A stretch of 29,468 bases of DNA from Proteobacteria bacterium UBA1847 (GCA_002338605.1 DDIP01000340.1:1-29468), one strand, 5' to 3'. Shown: positions 17,568-25,009, numbered from the stretch's first letter. The notes: generated by a model from the letters alone, not told the origin. Program-made: numbers and translations.

Positions 17568-17930
17568 CTAGCCGGTAGTGGCGAGTTCGACCAGTTGATC
17601 GCGGTTGCGATACAGGTCTTTCGACTGAATGGCAACGCCAAGCGAACGCGCCTCGGCGCCAATTGCGTCCGGCAGCTCCGCGGCCGAGCAAAGATAGGCA
17701 CGCGTGAAATCGAAGTCCATTGCGCACGCCAGCTTGCGCAGCACTTCGAGGCCGTTTTGACCTGGCATGTTGTAGTCGACAAGCAACACCACACCTGAAT
17801 GGTCAGTCAGGTATTTGATGGCCAGTTCACTATCGCGAAAGCATTTGACCCGAACTGGAGAGCCACGCAACCGCCGGGCAATCAGATCCAGCGTCAGCTC
17901 ATCGTCGTCGATTACAACGAGTTCATTCAC
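17568..17930 (-). CDS. Stand-alone response regulator receiver protein
   Basis: This is a single receiver domain of 120 residues without an output domain. The acidic pocket is IDDDE (residues 7-11) and the phosphoacceptor is D52 in LLVDYNMPG. S82 fills the Thr/Ser switch position and K104 is the conserved lysine, but it is followed by Asp and not the usual Pro. It is the last gene of the phosphorelay operon, overlapping the upstream receiver gene as ATGA. It probably works by binding other proteins or as a phosphate sink. Confidence 0.88.
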   Translation of the reverse strand: MNELVVIDDDELTLDLIARRLRGSPVRVKCFRDSELAIKYLTDHSGVVLLVDYNMPGQNGLEVLRKLACAMDFDFTRAYLCSAAELPDAIGAEARSLGVAIQSKDLYRNRDQLVELATTG

Positions 17931-18370
17931 TGCAGGGCTTCGCCGAGCGGGTACTCCGACAGATTCCAGAATGAATTGAGCGTCGCCAGCGCCTCGAGCA
18001 TCGCTGACATTTTAATCGGCTTGACGATGTAGCCACATATATTGAATCTGTATGCAGCGACGATGTCTTCCTGACGATCTGAAGTTGTCAGCACGAACAC
18101 CGGTGCGTGCGCGATGCTGGCATCGCTCCGCAGCGCCTCCAGAAACTCAAGACCGTTCATCTTCGGCATGTTCATGTCAAGGATAACAATATAGGGCATT
18201 GCCAGCGGCTGACCGCCTTCGTAGCCTCGCAGAACGTCAAGTGCTTCGTAGCCGTTACATGTGCTGACAATCCTGTTGGGAATGTCCAGGCGCTTGAGGC
18301 CACGCGTGATCTTCTCGACGTCGAGTTCGTTGTCATCCACGACGAGAAATGTCGTTTTGGCACTCGACAT
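17927..18370 (-). CDS. Stand-alone response regulator receiver, Rcp1-like
   Basis: The 147-residue receiver has the acidic pair VVDDNELD (D12, D13), phosphoacceptor D65 in VILDMNMPKMNG, T95/T96 and K117-P118. The pattern DDNELDVEKITRGLK and LDMNMPKMNGLEFLEALR is that of the Rcp1 class, which usually partners phytochrome-type histidine kinases of the HDLKTPL group. The kinase directly upstream has exactly that H-box (SHDLKTPLRGI), with no gap between the genes (kinase stop at 18371, this ATG at 18370). A cognate pair is therefore likely. No output domain is present. Confidence 0.9.
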   Translation of the reverse strand: MSSAKTTFLVVDDNELDVEKITRGLKRLDIPNRIVSTCNGYEALDVLRGYEGGQPLAMPYIVILDMNMPKMNGLEFLEALRSDASIAHAPVFVLTTSDRQEDIVAAYRFNICGYIVKPIKMSAMLEALATLNSFWNLSEYPLGEALQ

Positions 18371-20185
18371 TTAACACACTTCCCTTGCCATGGACCCCGG
18401 CACGGGCACATCAACGGGCCAATCGAAGAGAAATGTCGTCCCCTCGCCCAGCTCTGAAGTCACACGAATCTGACCACCCAGTGCTTCCACTGACTTCTTG
18501 ACAATCGCCAACCCGACGCCGGTGCTTTCGATCTCGTCTTTGGTCTGCAGCGTTTGAAAAACCTCGAAAATTCGCGAATGAAATTTGGGGTCGATGCCAG
18601 GCCCATTATCAGAAACAGAAAATTCGTAGAACCTGCCGTTCGGTCTGCATCTCACGGTCACCGTTGCGGATTTTCGATCAGGGTTGTACTTGACAGCATT
18701 GCCGATGAGATTATTCAACACTTGCTCGAAGCGAACGCGATAGGTGACGAGATCAGGCAACGACCCGGCGACTTTCAGTTGGTCCCCGCGAATATTCAGT
18801 TCTGTCGCGATTGAACGAAGTAGCATTTCAAGGTCTACACTTTCGGGTTGTTCCGGGCGTGAGCCGACGCGGGAGTAGCTCAAAATACCGTTGATAAGAT
18901 TATCCATCCGGCTGGTTTGCTGTCGGAGACGCAGCAGGTTCTTCCCAACATCCGCTTTACTGTCAGGGCCGGAGAGGTAATCTTCCAGGTCTTCCTCAAG
19001 ATACTCGCTAAGATCGATAATGCCTCGCAAAGGCGTCTTCAGGTCATGGGACGCGACGTAGGCAAAACTCTCGAGCTCCGCATTCGATTGCGCCAGTGCC
19101 ACAGCCTTTTGTCGCAATTCCACATTCATGTGGTCGGCGAAGCTGAGCGTTTTTCTGCTGACCCGAGTCAACATCAGGAACATCGTCAGCAGCATCGCGT
19201 CAATAGTGATACCCCCGACCAGAATGAAGATCGGTTGGTTGTTGGCTGTCGATCGCCGAAATTCACTGGTACTGCGGATGTCAAAGTCCCACGTACGACC
19301 GTAGAGTTCCAGTTGACTTTTCTTCTGGTACATCGGATCGCGGTCGAAGTCACCGTCGTCGGGCGTATTCTCGTCATACAAAACGGAGCCCGCATCCGAA
19401 AGTGAAAAACCAACCCGGCGACGCGCCTGCTGCAGCGTACCCGCGATCAGTTTCTTGACGACAAAAGGAGCATAAACGATACCAATGAAATTCTTGCGGC
19501 GTTCGTTGACCGAGCCAGCCAAATTGTTCCGATAGTACGGGGCAAAGAAAAGAAACCCGGGCGTTTTCTCGTCATCCTGTACCAGGACTATTGGACCGGT
19601 TATCTGAGACTTCGCGGAGTCGCGTGCATTGATGGCCGCCGTGTATCGATTATTTTCGTGCGCCATGTCCAGGCCAACCGCCCTGGCATTGGGCAACTCC
19701 GGTTCAATATAGACAATTGGCATGCTGTGTTCACCGGCATGCGCGGGGTGCACGCGGTAACCGGGTCGGGTTTTTCGCTGCTCGGCAATGTGCGCAGGAA
19801 GCTCATCGCTCGAAAAGCTTTTGATAACACCAATTCCGTTGATGCCGGGGTACTTGGTCTCGATATGCAGGCTGACCGCGAAGGTTTGCCATTCCGCATG
19901 CGACATGTCACCGCCGCTTGCCTCGATAGCGGCAACGCCGCTCAGTAAAGCATCCTCGTAGCGCAGCATTCGCTCCCGAACCAGTTCGACCACCTGCGCT
20001 GCTTCACGCTCAAACTGTGTCCGACTATTTTCGTCAACCTGCGATTTAGAAAAGTACCATGCAGCAATGGTCAGCAATGCCGACGCGATAACGATGAACC
20101 AGTGAACCCAGTGCAGTCGCCCAGCGTTCGCCAGCGATTGTCGCTCGCTTTGCAGGGTGTCCAGGATAACCGTTGTTGATTCCAT
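18371..20185 (-). CDS. CHASE-domain sensor histidine kinase
   Basis: This 604-residue membrane kinase has a first membrane helix at about 27-44 and a CHASE-type periplasmic sensor at about 60-310 (HIETKYPGINGIGVIK, PGYRVHPAHAGEHSMPIVYI, FLFFAPYYRNN). A second helix is at about 318-340. The cytoplasmic part has a coiled stretch, then the DHp H-box FAYVASHDLKTPLRGI with phosphoacceptor H380. The N-box is VLNNLIGNAVKYNP (489-502), G1 is DNGPGID and G2 is STGVGLAIV. All catalytic motifs are intact. CHASE domains in bacteria bind small ligands, unknown here. It follows the stand-alone DHp gene by 2 bases and is followed by an Rcp1-like receiver. Confidence 0.93.
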   Translation of the reverse strand: MESTTVILDTLQSERQSLANAGRLHWVHWFIVIASALLTIAAWYFSKSQVDENSRTQFEREAAQVVELVRERMLRYEDALLSGVAAIEASGGDMSHAEWQTFAVSLHIETKYPGINGIGVIKSFSSDELPAHIAEQRKTRPGYRVHPAHAGEHSMPIVYIEPELPNARAVGLDMAHENNRYTAAINARDSAKSQITGPIVLVQDDEKTPGFLFFAPYYRNNLAGSVNERRKNFIGIVYAPFVVKKLIAGTLQQARRRVGFSLSDAGSVLYDENTPDDGDFDRDPMYQKKSQLELYGRTWDFDIRSTSEFRRSTANNQPIFILVGGITIDAMLLTMFLMLTRVSRKTLSFADHMNVELRQKAVALAQSNAELESFAYVASHDLKTPLRGIIDLSEYLEEDLEDYLSGPDSKADVGKNLLRLRQQTSRMDNLINGILSYSRVGSRPEQPESVDLEMLLRSIATELNIRGDQLKVAGSLPDLVTYRVRFEQVLNNLIGNAVKYNPDRKSATVTVRCRPNGRFYEFSVSDNGPGIDPKFHSRIFEVFQTLQTKDEIESTGVGLAIVKKSVEALGGQIRVTSELGEGTTFLFDWPVDVPVPGSMAREVC

Positions 20186-20187
20186 AC

Positions 20188-20475
20188 CTAGGTGGCACCA
20201 TTGCCGTTGCCTTTCGATTTTATTCTTCGAATCCGATCCTCAAGCAACGCAATTGCGCTGTCGAGGTATTCCATACACGGATTCAGATCGTCATTGATCA
20301 ACGCTGCAACGGCTTCTCGAAACTCAGCGGGAAGCTCCGCCTCGTACTTGTCGAACAGGTCGCAAATTCTCTCAACAGCACTGTTTACTTCGCCGGCGAA
20401 GCCCTGGATATTGATCAGGGGCCCGCGAAGATCGTGAGTCGTTCGATAGGTTATGCTGGTGTCGTTCAGGTTCAC
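20188..20475 (-). CDS. Stand-alone histidine kinase DHp (HisKA-like) domain protein without ATPase
   Basis: The 95-residue protein reads YRTTHDLRGPLINIQGFAGE, an H-box with phosphoacceptor candidate H14, followed by a second helix (NDDLNPCMEYLDSAIALLED) in the arrangement seen in HDLRxPLVNIQGF-type histidine kinases. It then ends with a basic, Gly/Asn-rich tail. There is no N-box, G1 or G2, so it cannot bind ATP as a kinase would. AGGAG 8 bases before the GTG start at 20475 shows it is meant to be translated. It lies between a lone receiver (22 bases away) and the CHASE kinase (2 bases). It may be a phosphotransfer protein, a substrate for another kinase, or a competitor for DHp dimerisation. 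Function is inferred. Confidence 0.8.
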   Translation of the reverse strand: MNLNDTSITYRTTHDLRGPLINIQGFAGEVNSAVERICDLFDKYEAELPAEFREAVAALINDDLNPCMEYLDSAIALLEDRIRRIKSKGNGNGAT

Positions 20476-20497
20476 CGATAAATCTCCTGGCGCAACA

Positions 20498-20902
20498 CTA
20501 CCGCGCCGTTTGCATCGCTTCGTCGCCGATAATATTTGGCGAGTACAGCGACATTTCTATCGCATCGGCCAGCTGTGTTGCATCGAATGGCTTTTCGAGG
20601 AAAGCGACGGCTCCAAGATCTCGTGCGCGCTCCTTGAGGCCCGACTGTTTGCTTGCCGTTATGAAAATGATCGGCGTGGCGGACGTTTGCATTAACGCCT
20701 GCAGCCTTTCAGCGACGATGAATCCATCTCCTCCGGGCAAGTTGATGTCCAGCAGGATAACGTCTGGCTTGCATTTCCTCGCCTGTGCGATAGCGGACAC
20801 GGCATCGGCAGCAGACGCTACCTCATACCCCATGGATTTGAGGCGAATACCGATCGCCAACGTGATCTTCTTGTCGTCTTCAACTAACAATACGGTCTTC
20901 AT
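20498..20902 (-). CDS. Stand-alone response regulator receiver protein
   Basis: This is one receiver domain of 134 residues. The acidic pocket is VEDD (E8, D9, D10), the phosphoacceptor is D52 in VILLDINLPGGDG, the switch residue is T82 (FITAS) and K104-P105 is canonical. A C-terminal extension of about 15 residues has no recognisable domain. Its ATG overlaps the stop of the upstream receiver-kinase gene as ATGA, which points to coupled translation and probably to phosphorylation by that kinase. Confidence 0.9.
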   Translation of the reverse strand: MKTVLLVEDDKKITLAIGIRLKSMGYEVASAADAVSAIAQARKCKPDVILLDINLPGGDGFIVAERLQALMQTSATPIIFITASKQSGLKERARDLGAVAFLEKPFDATQLADAIEMSLYSPNIIGDEAMQTAR

Positions 20903-22137
20903 TCATAACACTCCGATACATCAAAAATTGACTCCGCAACAGGCAGCGTAAATGCGAAGGTACTGCCATCGCCTTGCTTGCTTGTCGCCCAGATTTCACC
21001 GCCGTGCAATACGACAATCTCCCTGGCAATAGTTAGTCCCAGGCCGAGTCCGGCACCCATGAATTCGTCACCCGTGTTCTCAACCTGGTAAAGCCGCTCG
21101 AAGATCTGCGGCAAGTCTTTCTCAGGAATTCCACAGCCGGAATCCTCGACACTGATCTGCACTACGTGCTCGGCGGCTCGATGCGATATGTCAACGGTAA
21201 TCTGTCCGCCCGGGTCGGTGTACTTGACGGCATTGCCAAGCAGGTTTGACAGGACCTGAATCACCCGGTTGCTGTCGATGTGCAGCATAGGCAGGGGTGT
21301 CTCTATTTCGGTGATGAGTTTCAGATCCTTGGCCTGCACTGCTGATGACATCGATGCCACGCAACGTGTCACCACATTCTCCAGCGAACCCAGCTTTTTT
21401 TTCATTGTAATTTTTGCCGCATCAAGCCTGGTCATTTCGACGAGATCGTTGAAGTGCGAGCTGATCTGATCGCAGCTTTCCAGCGCGTGGTTCAGGATTT
21501 CCTTTTGTTCCTCGGTGACGGGACCGGCGACACCGTCGTACACGAGCGCAACGAATTCGCGTGCTGCGGCCAACGGCGTCTTAACCTCGTGCGATACGCT
21601 TTGGTAAAAGCGCTGAATTTCGTCGTTCTTGGACTGCAATTTTCTGTTCGCAACCTGCAACTCGCGGCCATGCTTGTTGACAGCTTGTTTGAGCCGGCCT
21701 TTTTCGACCGCGTTGTCGATTGCACGCGCAAGTGACTCCGCCGAAACGACGCTTTTGGACAGGAAGTCTGTCGCCCCGGCCCTGACGGCCTCGGTCGCCG
21801 CTATCTCGCCACTGCCAGCTGTCATGACGATCGTTGGTGGTATTTCCTTCGACTCGTCGAGTTCCAGGCCATCGATGAACTGCGTACCCATCAGATCCGG
21901 GAGTACGTAGTCGATCAGGATACAGTCGAATTCCGAGGCCTTGCACTGCTCATGGGCGGCGGCCCCATTCGCAACCGCCACGACTTCATAAGTGGTCTTG
22001 GCGTGTCGTGACAGGTAGCGCTTGCACAGGTGCTGGTATGCCGGGTCGTCGTCCACGACCAGCACACGCACAACGTCGCCGCACGGCGTCGACTCAGCCT
22101 CGGGCGACACCGGCTCATGTAACAGAGCAGTTTGCAT
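20899..22137 (-). CDS. Receiver-histidine kinase hybrid (N-terminal REC, C-terminal kinase)
   Basis: From ATG 22137 the protein has 412 residues and no membrane segment. The N-terminal receiver has D29/D30, phosphoacceptor D76 (CILIDYVLPD), T106 and K128. A coiled linker (residues 140-178) leads to the H-box FYQSVSHEVKTPLAAA with H183. The N-box is VLSNLLGNAVKYTD, G1 is DSGCGIP and G2 is GAGLGLGLTI. This order (REC then kinase) is that of kinases that are switched by phosphorylation from another kinase. The frame is open to a TTG at 22215, but the extra 26 residues do not look like part of the domain. It is the first gene of the six-gene phosphorelay operon. Confidence 0.92.
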   Translation of the reverse strand: MQTALLHEPVSPEAESTPCGDVVRVLVVDDDPAYQHLCKRYLSRHAKTTYEVVAVANGAAAHEQCKASEFDCILIDYVLPDLMGTQFIDGLELDESKEIPPTIVMTAGSGEIAATEAVRAGATDFLSKSVVSAESLARAIDNAVEKGRLKQAVNKHGRELQVANRKLQSKNDEIQRFYQSVSHEVKTPLAAAREFVALVYDGVAGPVTEEQKEILNHALESCDQISSHFNDLVEMTRLDAAKITMKKKLGSLENVVTRCVASMSSAVQAKDLKLITEIETPLPMLHIDSNRVIQVLSNLLGNAVKYTDPGGQITVDISHRAAEHVVQISVEDSGCGIPEKDLPQIFERLYQVENTGDEFMGAGLGLGLTIAREIVVLHGGEIWATSKQGDGSTFAFTLPVAESIFDVSECYE

Positions 22138-22217
22138 ACTTCGTGTATCGGCGGCACGACGCAAAACTGAAACTCGAAAACACACGACGGTGCTTATGTT
22201 CAGTACTGCAGCCAATA

Positions 22218-22254
22218 GCTGAATCAGTTACCCGACATTGTGGACCGATTCAGC
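22218..22254. promoter_or_regulatory. Inverted repeat in the divergent control region
   Basis: GCTGAATC (22218-22225) and its exact complement GATTCAGC (22247-22254) flank a 21-base spacer. The repeat sits in the 249-base region between the divergent phosphorelay operon and the tandem-PAS gene. It could be an operator for both, or the base of an RNA hairpin. The rest of this region shows no recognisable gene and no clear promoter on either strand. Confidence 0.35.
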
Positions 22255-22386
22255 CAGGCCCAAATATTGAGCACTTGGACATTCACTTAAAACTTGAAAC
22301 CAGAGCCCTCGACAAGGCCGTTGTCGGCCTGAGAATCAATGCGACGTCTTGGTTTGCCTGCTAAAATTGGTACAGGAATATGTGAA

Positions 22387-23295
22387 ATGCCAACTTATCT
22401 GCTCGTATTCGTAATCATTGTGGTTATTGCACTTACCTATGCAGTTAGCGCAGCGATCACGCACAGACGACTCGCGAGGAAGTTTGCCGATCGGCAACAT
22501 CTGACGAGTATGCGCAACTACGTGCTTGACGTGAGTACCGAGACAGCGTTTGTTCGCGCCAGGTTTGATCCACCGATACCGACCAGTCTTCCGGCCGAAG
22601 AACAGATTCGACTCGCTTTCCGGAACATGGTGAATGTCGATTGGAACGCCGCTTTCGCACTGCAGTACGGCTATCCGGCGGATTTCGATATGTCCAGCGT
22701 ATCGCTTGGCGACCGGATGTCGCTGTCGGACCCGCGCAATCAAGATTTTGTTCGAGACTTCATAAAGAACAACTACAGCGCCATAGGCCATGAAATGTTC
22801 GGCACCACGGTATCCGGCGAGTCTGTAACGTTGGTGGCATCGACATCCGGCGTGGTCAAAGACGGCTATTTGACCGGCCTTTGGGGAACCATGATCGACA
22901 AGACGGCATTGAAAAATGCCGAATCCGAGCTGCGGGGCTCCAGGGAGCTGCTATCACGAACACTTCAATTGAGTCCGGATGCCGTCGCTATTTCCACACG
23001 GGATGGCGGTGTGATCATCGACGTCAATGATGGATTTTGCGCGCTAACCGGCTATTCCCGTGACGAGGTGCTCGAAAAATCGACCGTTACGCTCGGTCTG
23101 TGGCAGGACGCTTCACGACGCCAGGAACTTCTCTCGAAAATCCTCGAGACAGGAAAGCTCAGAGACGAGGCAATCACTCTTATTACGAAATCCGGCAATC
23201 CAATCAACTGTCTGGTGTCCTCGGACTGGGTAATAGTGGGTACGCAGAATTGTGTGCTATCGGTCATCCAGGACATCAGCAGGCGTACGCACTGA
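22387..23295 (+). CDS. Membrane-anchored tandem PAS protein without an output domain
   Basis: The ATG at 22387 has AGGAA 8 bases upstream; an in-frame ATG at 22339 is less likely. The 302-residue protein starts with a membrane helix (about 3-24, YLLVFVIIVVIALTYAVSAA). A first PAS-like domain follows (FDPPIPTSLPAEEQIRLAFR to GYLTGLWGTMIDKT). It is of the type normally found ahead of kinase, GGDEF or LuxR modules. A short coiled link leads to a second PAS (LSPDAVAISTRDGGVIIDVN, GFCALTGYSRDEVLEK) ending VIQDISRRTH. No kinase, cyclase or DNA-binding part follows. It may act as a sensor partner for the kinases encoded divergently. Confidence 0.8.
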   Translation: MPTYLLVFVIIVVIALTYAVSAAITHRRLARKFADRQHLTSMRNYVLDVSTETAFVRARFDPPIPTSLPAEEQIRLAFRNMVNVDWNAAFALQYGYPADFDMSSVSLGDRMSLSDPRNQDFVRDFIKNNYSAIGHEMFGTTVSGESVTLVASTSGVVKDGYLTGLWGTMIDKTALKNAESELRGSRELLSRTLQLSPDAVAISTRDGGVIIDVNDGFCALTGYSRDEVLEKSTVTLGLWQDASRRQELLSKILETGKLRDEAITLITKSGNPINCLVSSDWVIVGTQNCVLSVIQDISRRTH

Positions 23296-23310
23296 CCGCC
23301 GGAACAAGAA

Positions 23311-23334
23311 AGGGGCCTCTTTCCAGAGACCCCT
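23311..23334 (-). terminator. Rho-independent terminator of the repeat-protein gene
   Basis: On the minus strand AGGGGTCTCT pairs with AGAGGCCCCT (ten pairs with one G-U) around a GGAA tetraloop of the GNRA type. A pyrimidine-rich TTCTTGTT follows. It lies 17 bases beyond the stop of the hendecad-repeat gene. On the plus strand the same hairpin follows the tandem-PAS gene, but with a C-A mismatch and no T-tract, so it may terminate weakly there. Confidence 0.7.
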
Positions 23335-23350
23335 CCGATTTGCACGCTGA

Positions 23351-23863
23351 CTACCGGCGATTCGAACGGCGGTCCAGTCGCTGATTCTTGCGCTGTCCCT
23401 TCTTGTCCAGGCGTTGATCGATTCGGTCACCTTTTTTGTCAAGATGTCGGTCGACCTTGTCGCCCCGCTTGTCGAGGCGTGTGTCGACACGATCACCACG
23501 CTGGTCGAGGCGTTGATCGACTCGGTCACCCTTTTCGTCGAGCCGATCAGACAGTCGATCGTGTCCGGCGTTCGCCGCACGATCCGATCGGTTGTCCAGG
23601 CGATCGTTGATTCGATCGCCTTTGTTGTCGAGCCGATTGTCGATGCGATCACCTCGATCGTCCAGGCGGTCATCGATCCGATCACCCCGATTGTCGAGCC
23701 GGTCATCGATTCGATCACCACGATTGTCGAGGCGCTCCTCGATCCGGTCACCGCGCTGGTCAAGTCGGTCGCCGTCGTCAGCCATAGCGGTTCCGCCGAA
23801 CATCGCGACACCTGCTGCCAACACGACGGCCTGCCTGATAATACTGGTATATGCTGTGTTCAT
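23351..23863 (-). CDS. Secreted hendecad-repeat protein (GDRIDxRLDxx repeats)
   Basis: The 170-residue protein has AGGAG 7 bases before ATG 23863 and a signal peptide (MNTAYTSIIRQAVVLAAGVA and GGTAMA, cut before DD at residue 29). The mature part is nearly all 11-residue repeats such as GDRIDDRLDNR, about eleven copies from residue 31 to 166, with a degenerate break at SDRAANAGHDR (93-103). Ile/Val and Leu recur at fixed positions, as in an 11-residue helical coiled coil. There is no Cys, Trp, Tyr, Phe, Pro or Met after the signal. Early repeats are Asp-rich, and the last ones are Lys/Arg-rich (KK, RR), giving a charge gradient. Function unknown; similar repeat proteins are seen as hypothetical proteins elsewhere. 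Confidence 0.82.
   Translation of the reverse strand: MNTAYTSIIRQAVVLAAGVAMFGGTAMADDGDRLDQRGDRIEERLDNRGDRIDDRLDNRGDRIDDRLDDRGDRIDNRLDNKGDRINDRLDNRSDRAANAGHDRLSDRLDEKGDRVDQRLDQRGDRVDTRLDKRGDKVDRHLDKKGDRIDQRLDKKGQRKNQRLDRRSNRR
23366..23773 (-). repeat. In-frame 33-bp tandem repeats
   Basis: These are the DNA units behind the 11-residue repeats. Copies are diverged, run without spacers and keep the reading frame. Each Gly-Asp-Arg uses GAT-CG, so the tract is rich in GATC sites and in CGATTG/CGATCG strings. Confidence 0.75.
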
Positions 23864-23951
23864 CTTGTCTCTCCTGGTGCCAAAGCCAATCTATCTGTTT
23901 GGCATATCAACGCGGGAGAGTGAAACCGGTTGACACCAACGAACACCCGAG

Positions 23952-23966
23952 TGGACATTATGTCCA
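23952..23966. promoter_or_regulatory. 15-base palindrome upstream of the repeat-protein gene
   Basis: TGGACATTATGTCCA has perfect 7-base arms around one central base. It lies 86 bases or more upstream of the start of the repeat-protein gene and just past the end of the GAF-GGDEF gene. The form suits a dimeric repressor operator. As an RNA hairpin it would have only a three-base loop and no T-tract, so a terminator is less likely. Confidence 0.35.
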
Positions 23967-23974
23967 ACGCTGTT

Positions 23975-24937
23975 CTAGCTGCCGGTACGTCGGCGTTGTA
24001 ACTTATGCTCGTACATCAGGGCGTCAGCATCCTTGAGCATACTGCCAACCGAGGTATGGCGCTGGCTATCGAAACTGAGACTGCCAACACTCCAGGCCAA
24101 CTGGCGCCTGATATCGCAAACTTCCTCCACTGCCAGTTCTTCGAGGCGCCGGATGGCGATACGGGACTCTTCCCGCGATGCGGCCATCATGACGACAAAT
24201 TCGTCGCCGCCAAGCCGTGCAATGACATCGGCCGTACGAAAACACCTGATCAAGAGTGCGGCAAAATGACGCAACAGCTCATCGCCAACCCTGTGACCAT
24301 GCCTGTCGTTCATGTTCTTGAAGTGATCCAGGTCGAAGAACAGTAGCTCCGCTTCCATTCCCGTCCGCCGACAAAGCGAAAGCATATGATTCGCAACCAT
24401 ATGGAACCCGCGGCGATTGGCGACCTGGGTCAGAACATCGACGGTGACCTGCGACGCGATCACCAGTTGGTCTTCAACCATCCTCGCGAAATCCTGTAGC
24501 GTTTCCTGATCTGCCGAGTTCAGACTGCGCTGCCTGCTGTCGATAAGGCAGAGCGTACCCACTCGATGACCATTGGGTCCATGAATCGGGCAGCCCGCAT
24601 AGAAGCGAATAAAGGGTGCGTCCACGACCAGCGGATTGTCCGAAAAGCGCTCATCGCGGCTCGCATCGGCAATGATCATGACCTCTTCGCTGTGAATTGC
24701 ATGTCCGCAGAATGAAATCTCTCGTGAAGTTTCGCAGGCATCGAGCCCCTGTTTTGACTTGAACCACTGGCGATGGGAATCCACAAGACTGATCAGGCAT
24801 ATTTCGACACCGAACAGTCGTTTTGCCATTCGTGTAATGCGATCAAAGCGTTCTTCTGAAGGCGTATCCAGAATACGGAGCGAATGCAGGCTAAGCAGTC
24901 GCTCAGTCTCGTTGATCGGAGTAATTGGTGGCAGCAA
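23975..24937 (-). CDS. GAF-GGDEF diguanylate cyclase
   Basis: The soluble 320-residue protein has a GAF domain (about 15-155: LRILDTPSEERFDRITRMAK, SREISFCGHAI, FYAGCPI, GTLCLID) and a GGDEF domain (from about 163). The latter has VDVLTQVANRRGF, FFDLDHFKNMNDRHGHRVGD and an intact GGDEF at 243-247. RTAD at 234-237 is an RxxD inhibitory site. It should synthesise c-di-GMP under control of a small ligand or redox signal at the GAF. The start is the TTG at 24937; no ATG lies between an upstream stop and the domain, and the ribosome binding site is weak. A terminator-like hairpin separates it from the EAL gene. Confidence 0.88.
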   Translation of the reverse strand: MLPPITPINETERLLSLHSLRILDTPSEERFDRITRMAKRLFGVEICLISLVDSHRQWFKSKQGLDACETSREISFCGHAIHSEEVMIIADASRDERFSDNPLVVDAPFIRFYAGCPIHGPNGHRVGTLCLIDSRQRSLNSADQETLQDFARMVEDQLVIASQVTVDVLTQVANRRGFHMVANHMLSLCRRTGMEAELLFFDLDHFKNMNDRHGHRVGDELLRHFAALLIRCFRTADVIARLGGDEFVVMMAASREESRIAIRRLEELAVEEVCDIRRQLAWSVGSLSFDSQRHTSVGSMLKDADALMYEHKLQRRRTGS

Positions 24938-24985
24938 AGCGCTTGTCCAAGGCGATAGATACGATTCCTATCGGCCGATGATGCG

Positions 24986-25009
24986 AAAAACTGACTCCCG
25001 TGAAGGGAG
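24986..25009 (-). terminator. Possible Rho-independent terminator after the GGDEF-EAL gene
   Basis: On the minus strand CTCCC-TTCAC-GGGAG (25009-24995) is followed by TCAG and then TTTTT (24990-24986). The stem is short (5 bp) and the T-run is four bases away. It lies 47 bases after the stop of the EAL gene and before the GAF-GGDEF start. Confidence 0.4.

Noticed and set aside
22138..22215. 26-residue N-terminal extension of the REC-kinase from a TTG
   Set aside because: The extension has no ribosome site, is not part of the receiver fold and would overlap the control region.
23366..23773. CRISPR-like regular repeat pattern
   Set aside because: Units are contiguous 33-bp in-frame coding repeats without unique spacers, and no cas gene is near.
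23414..23923. Hydrophobic 169-codon plus-strand frame over the repeat gene
   Set aside because: The minus strand has the AGGAG site, signal peptide and terminator; the plus frame is the mirror image of the repeats.
24970..24979. ATCGGCCGAT palindrome upstream of the GAF-GGDEF gene
   Set aside because: Ten bases only, in GC-rich DNA where such palindromes are frequent; no second copy seen nearby.
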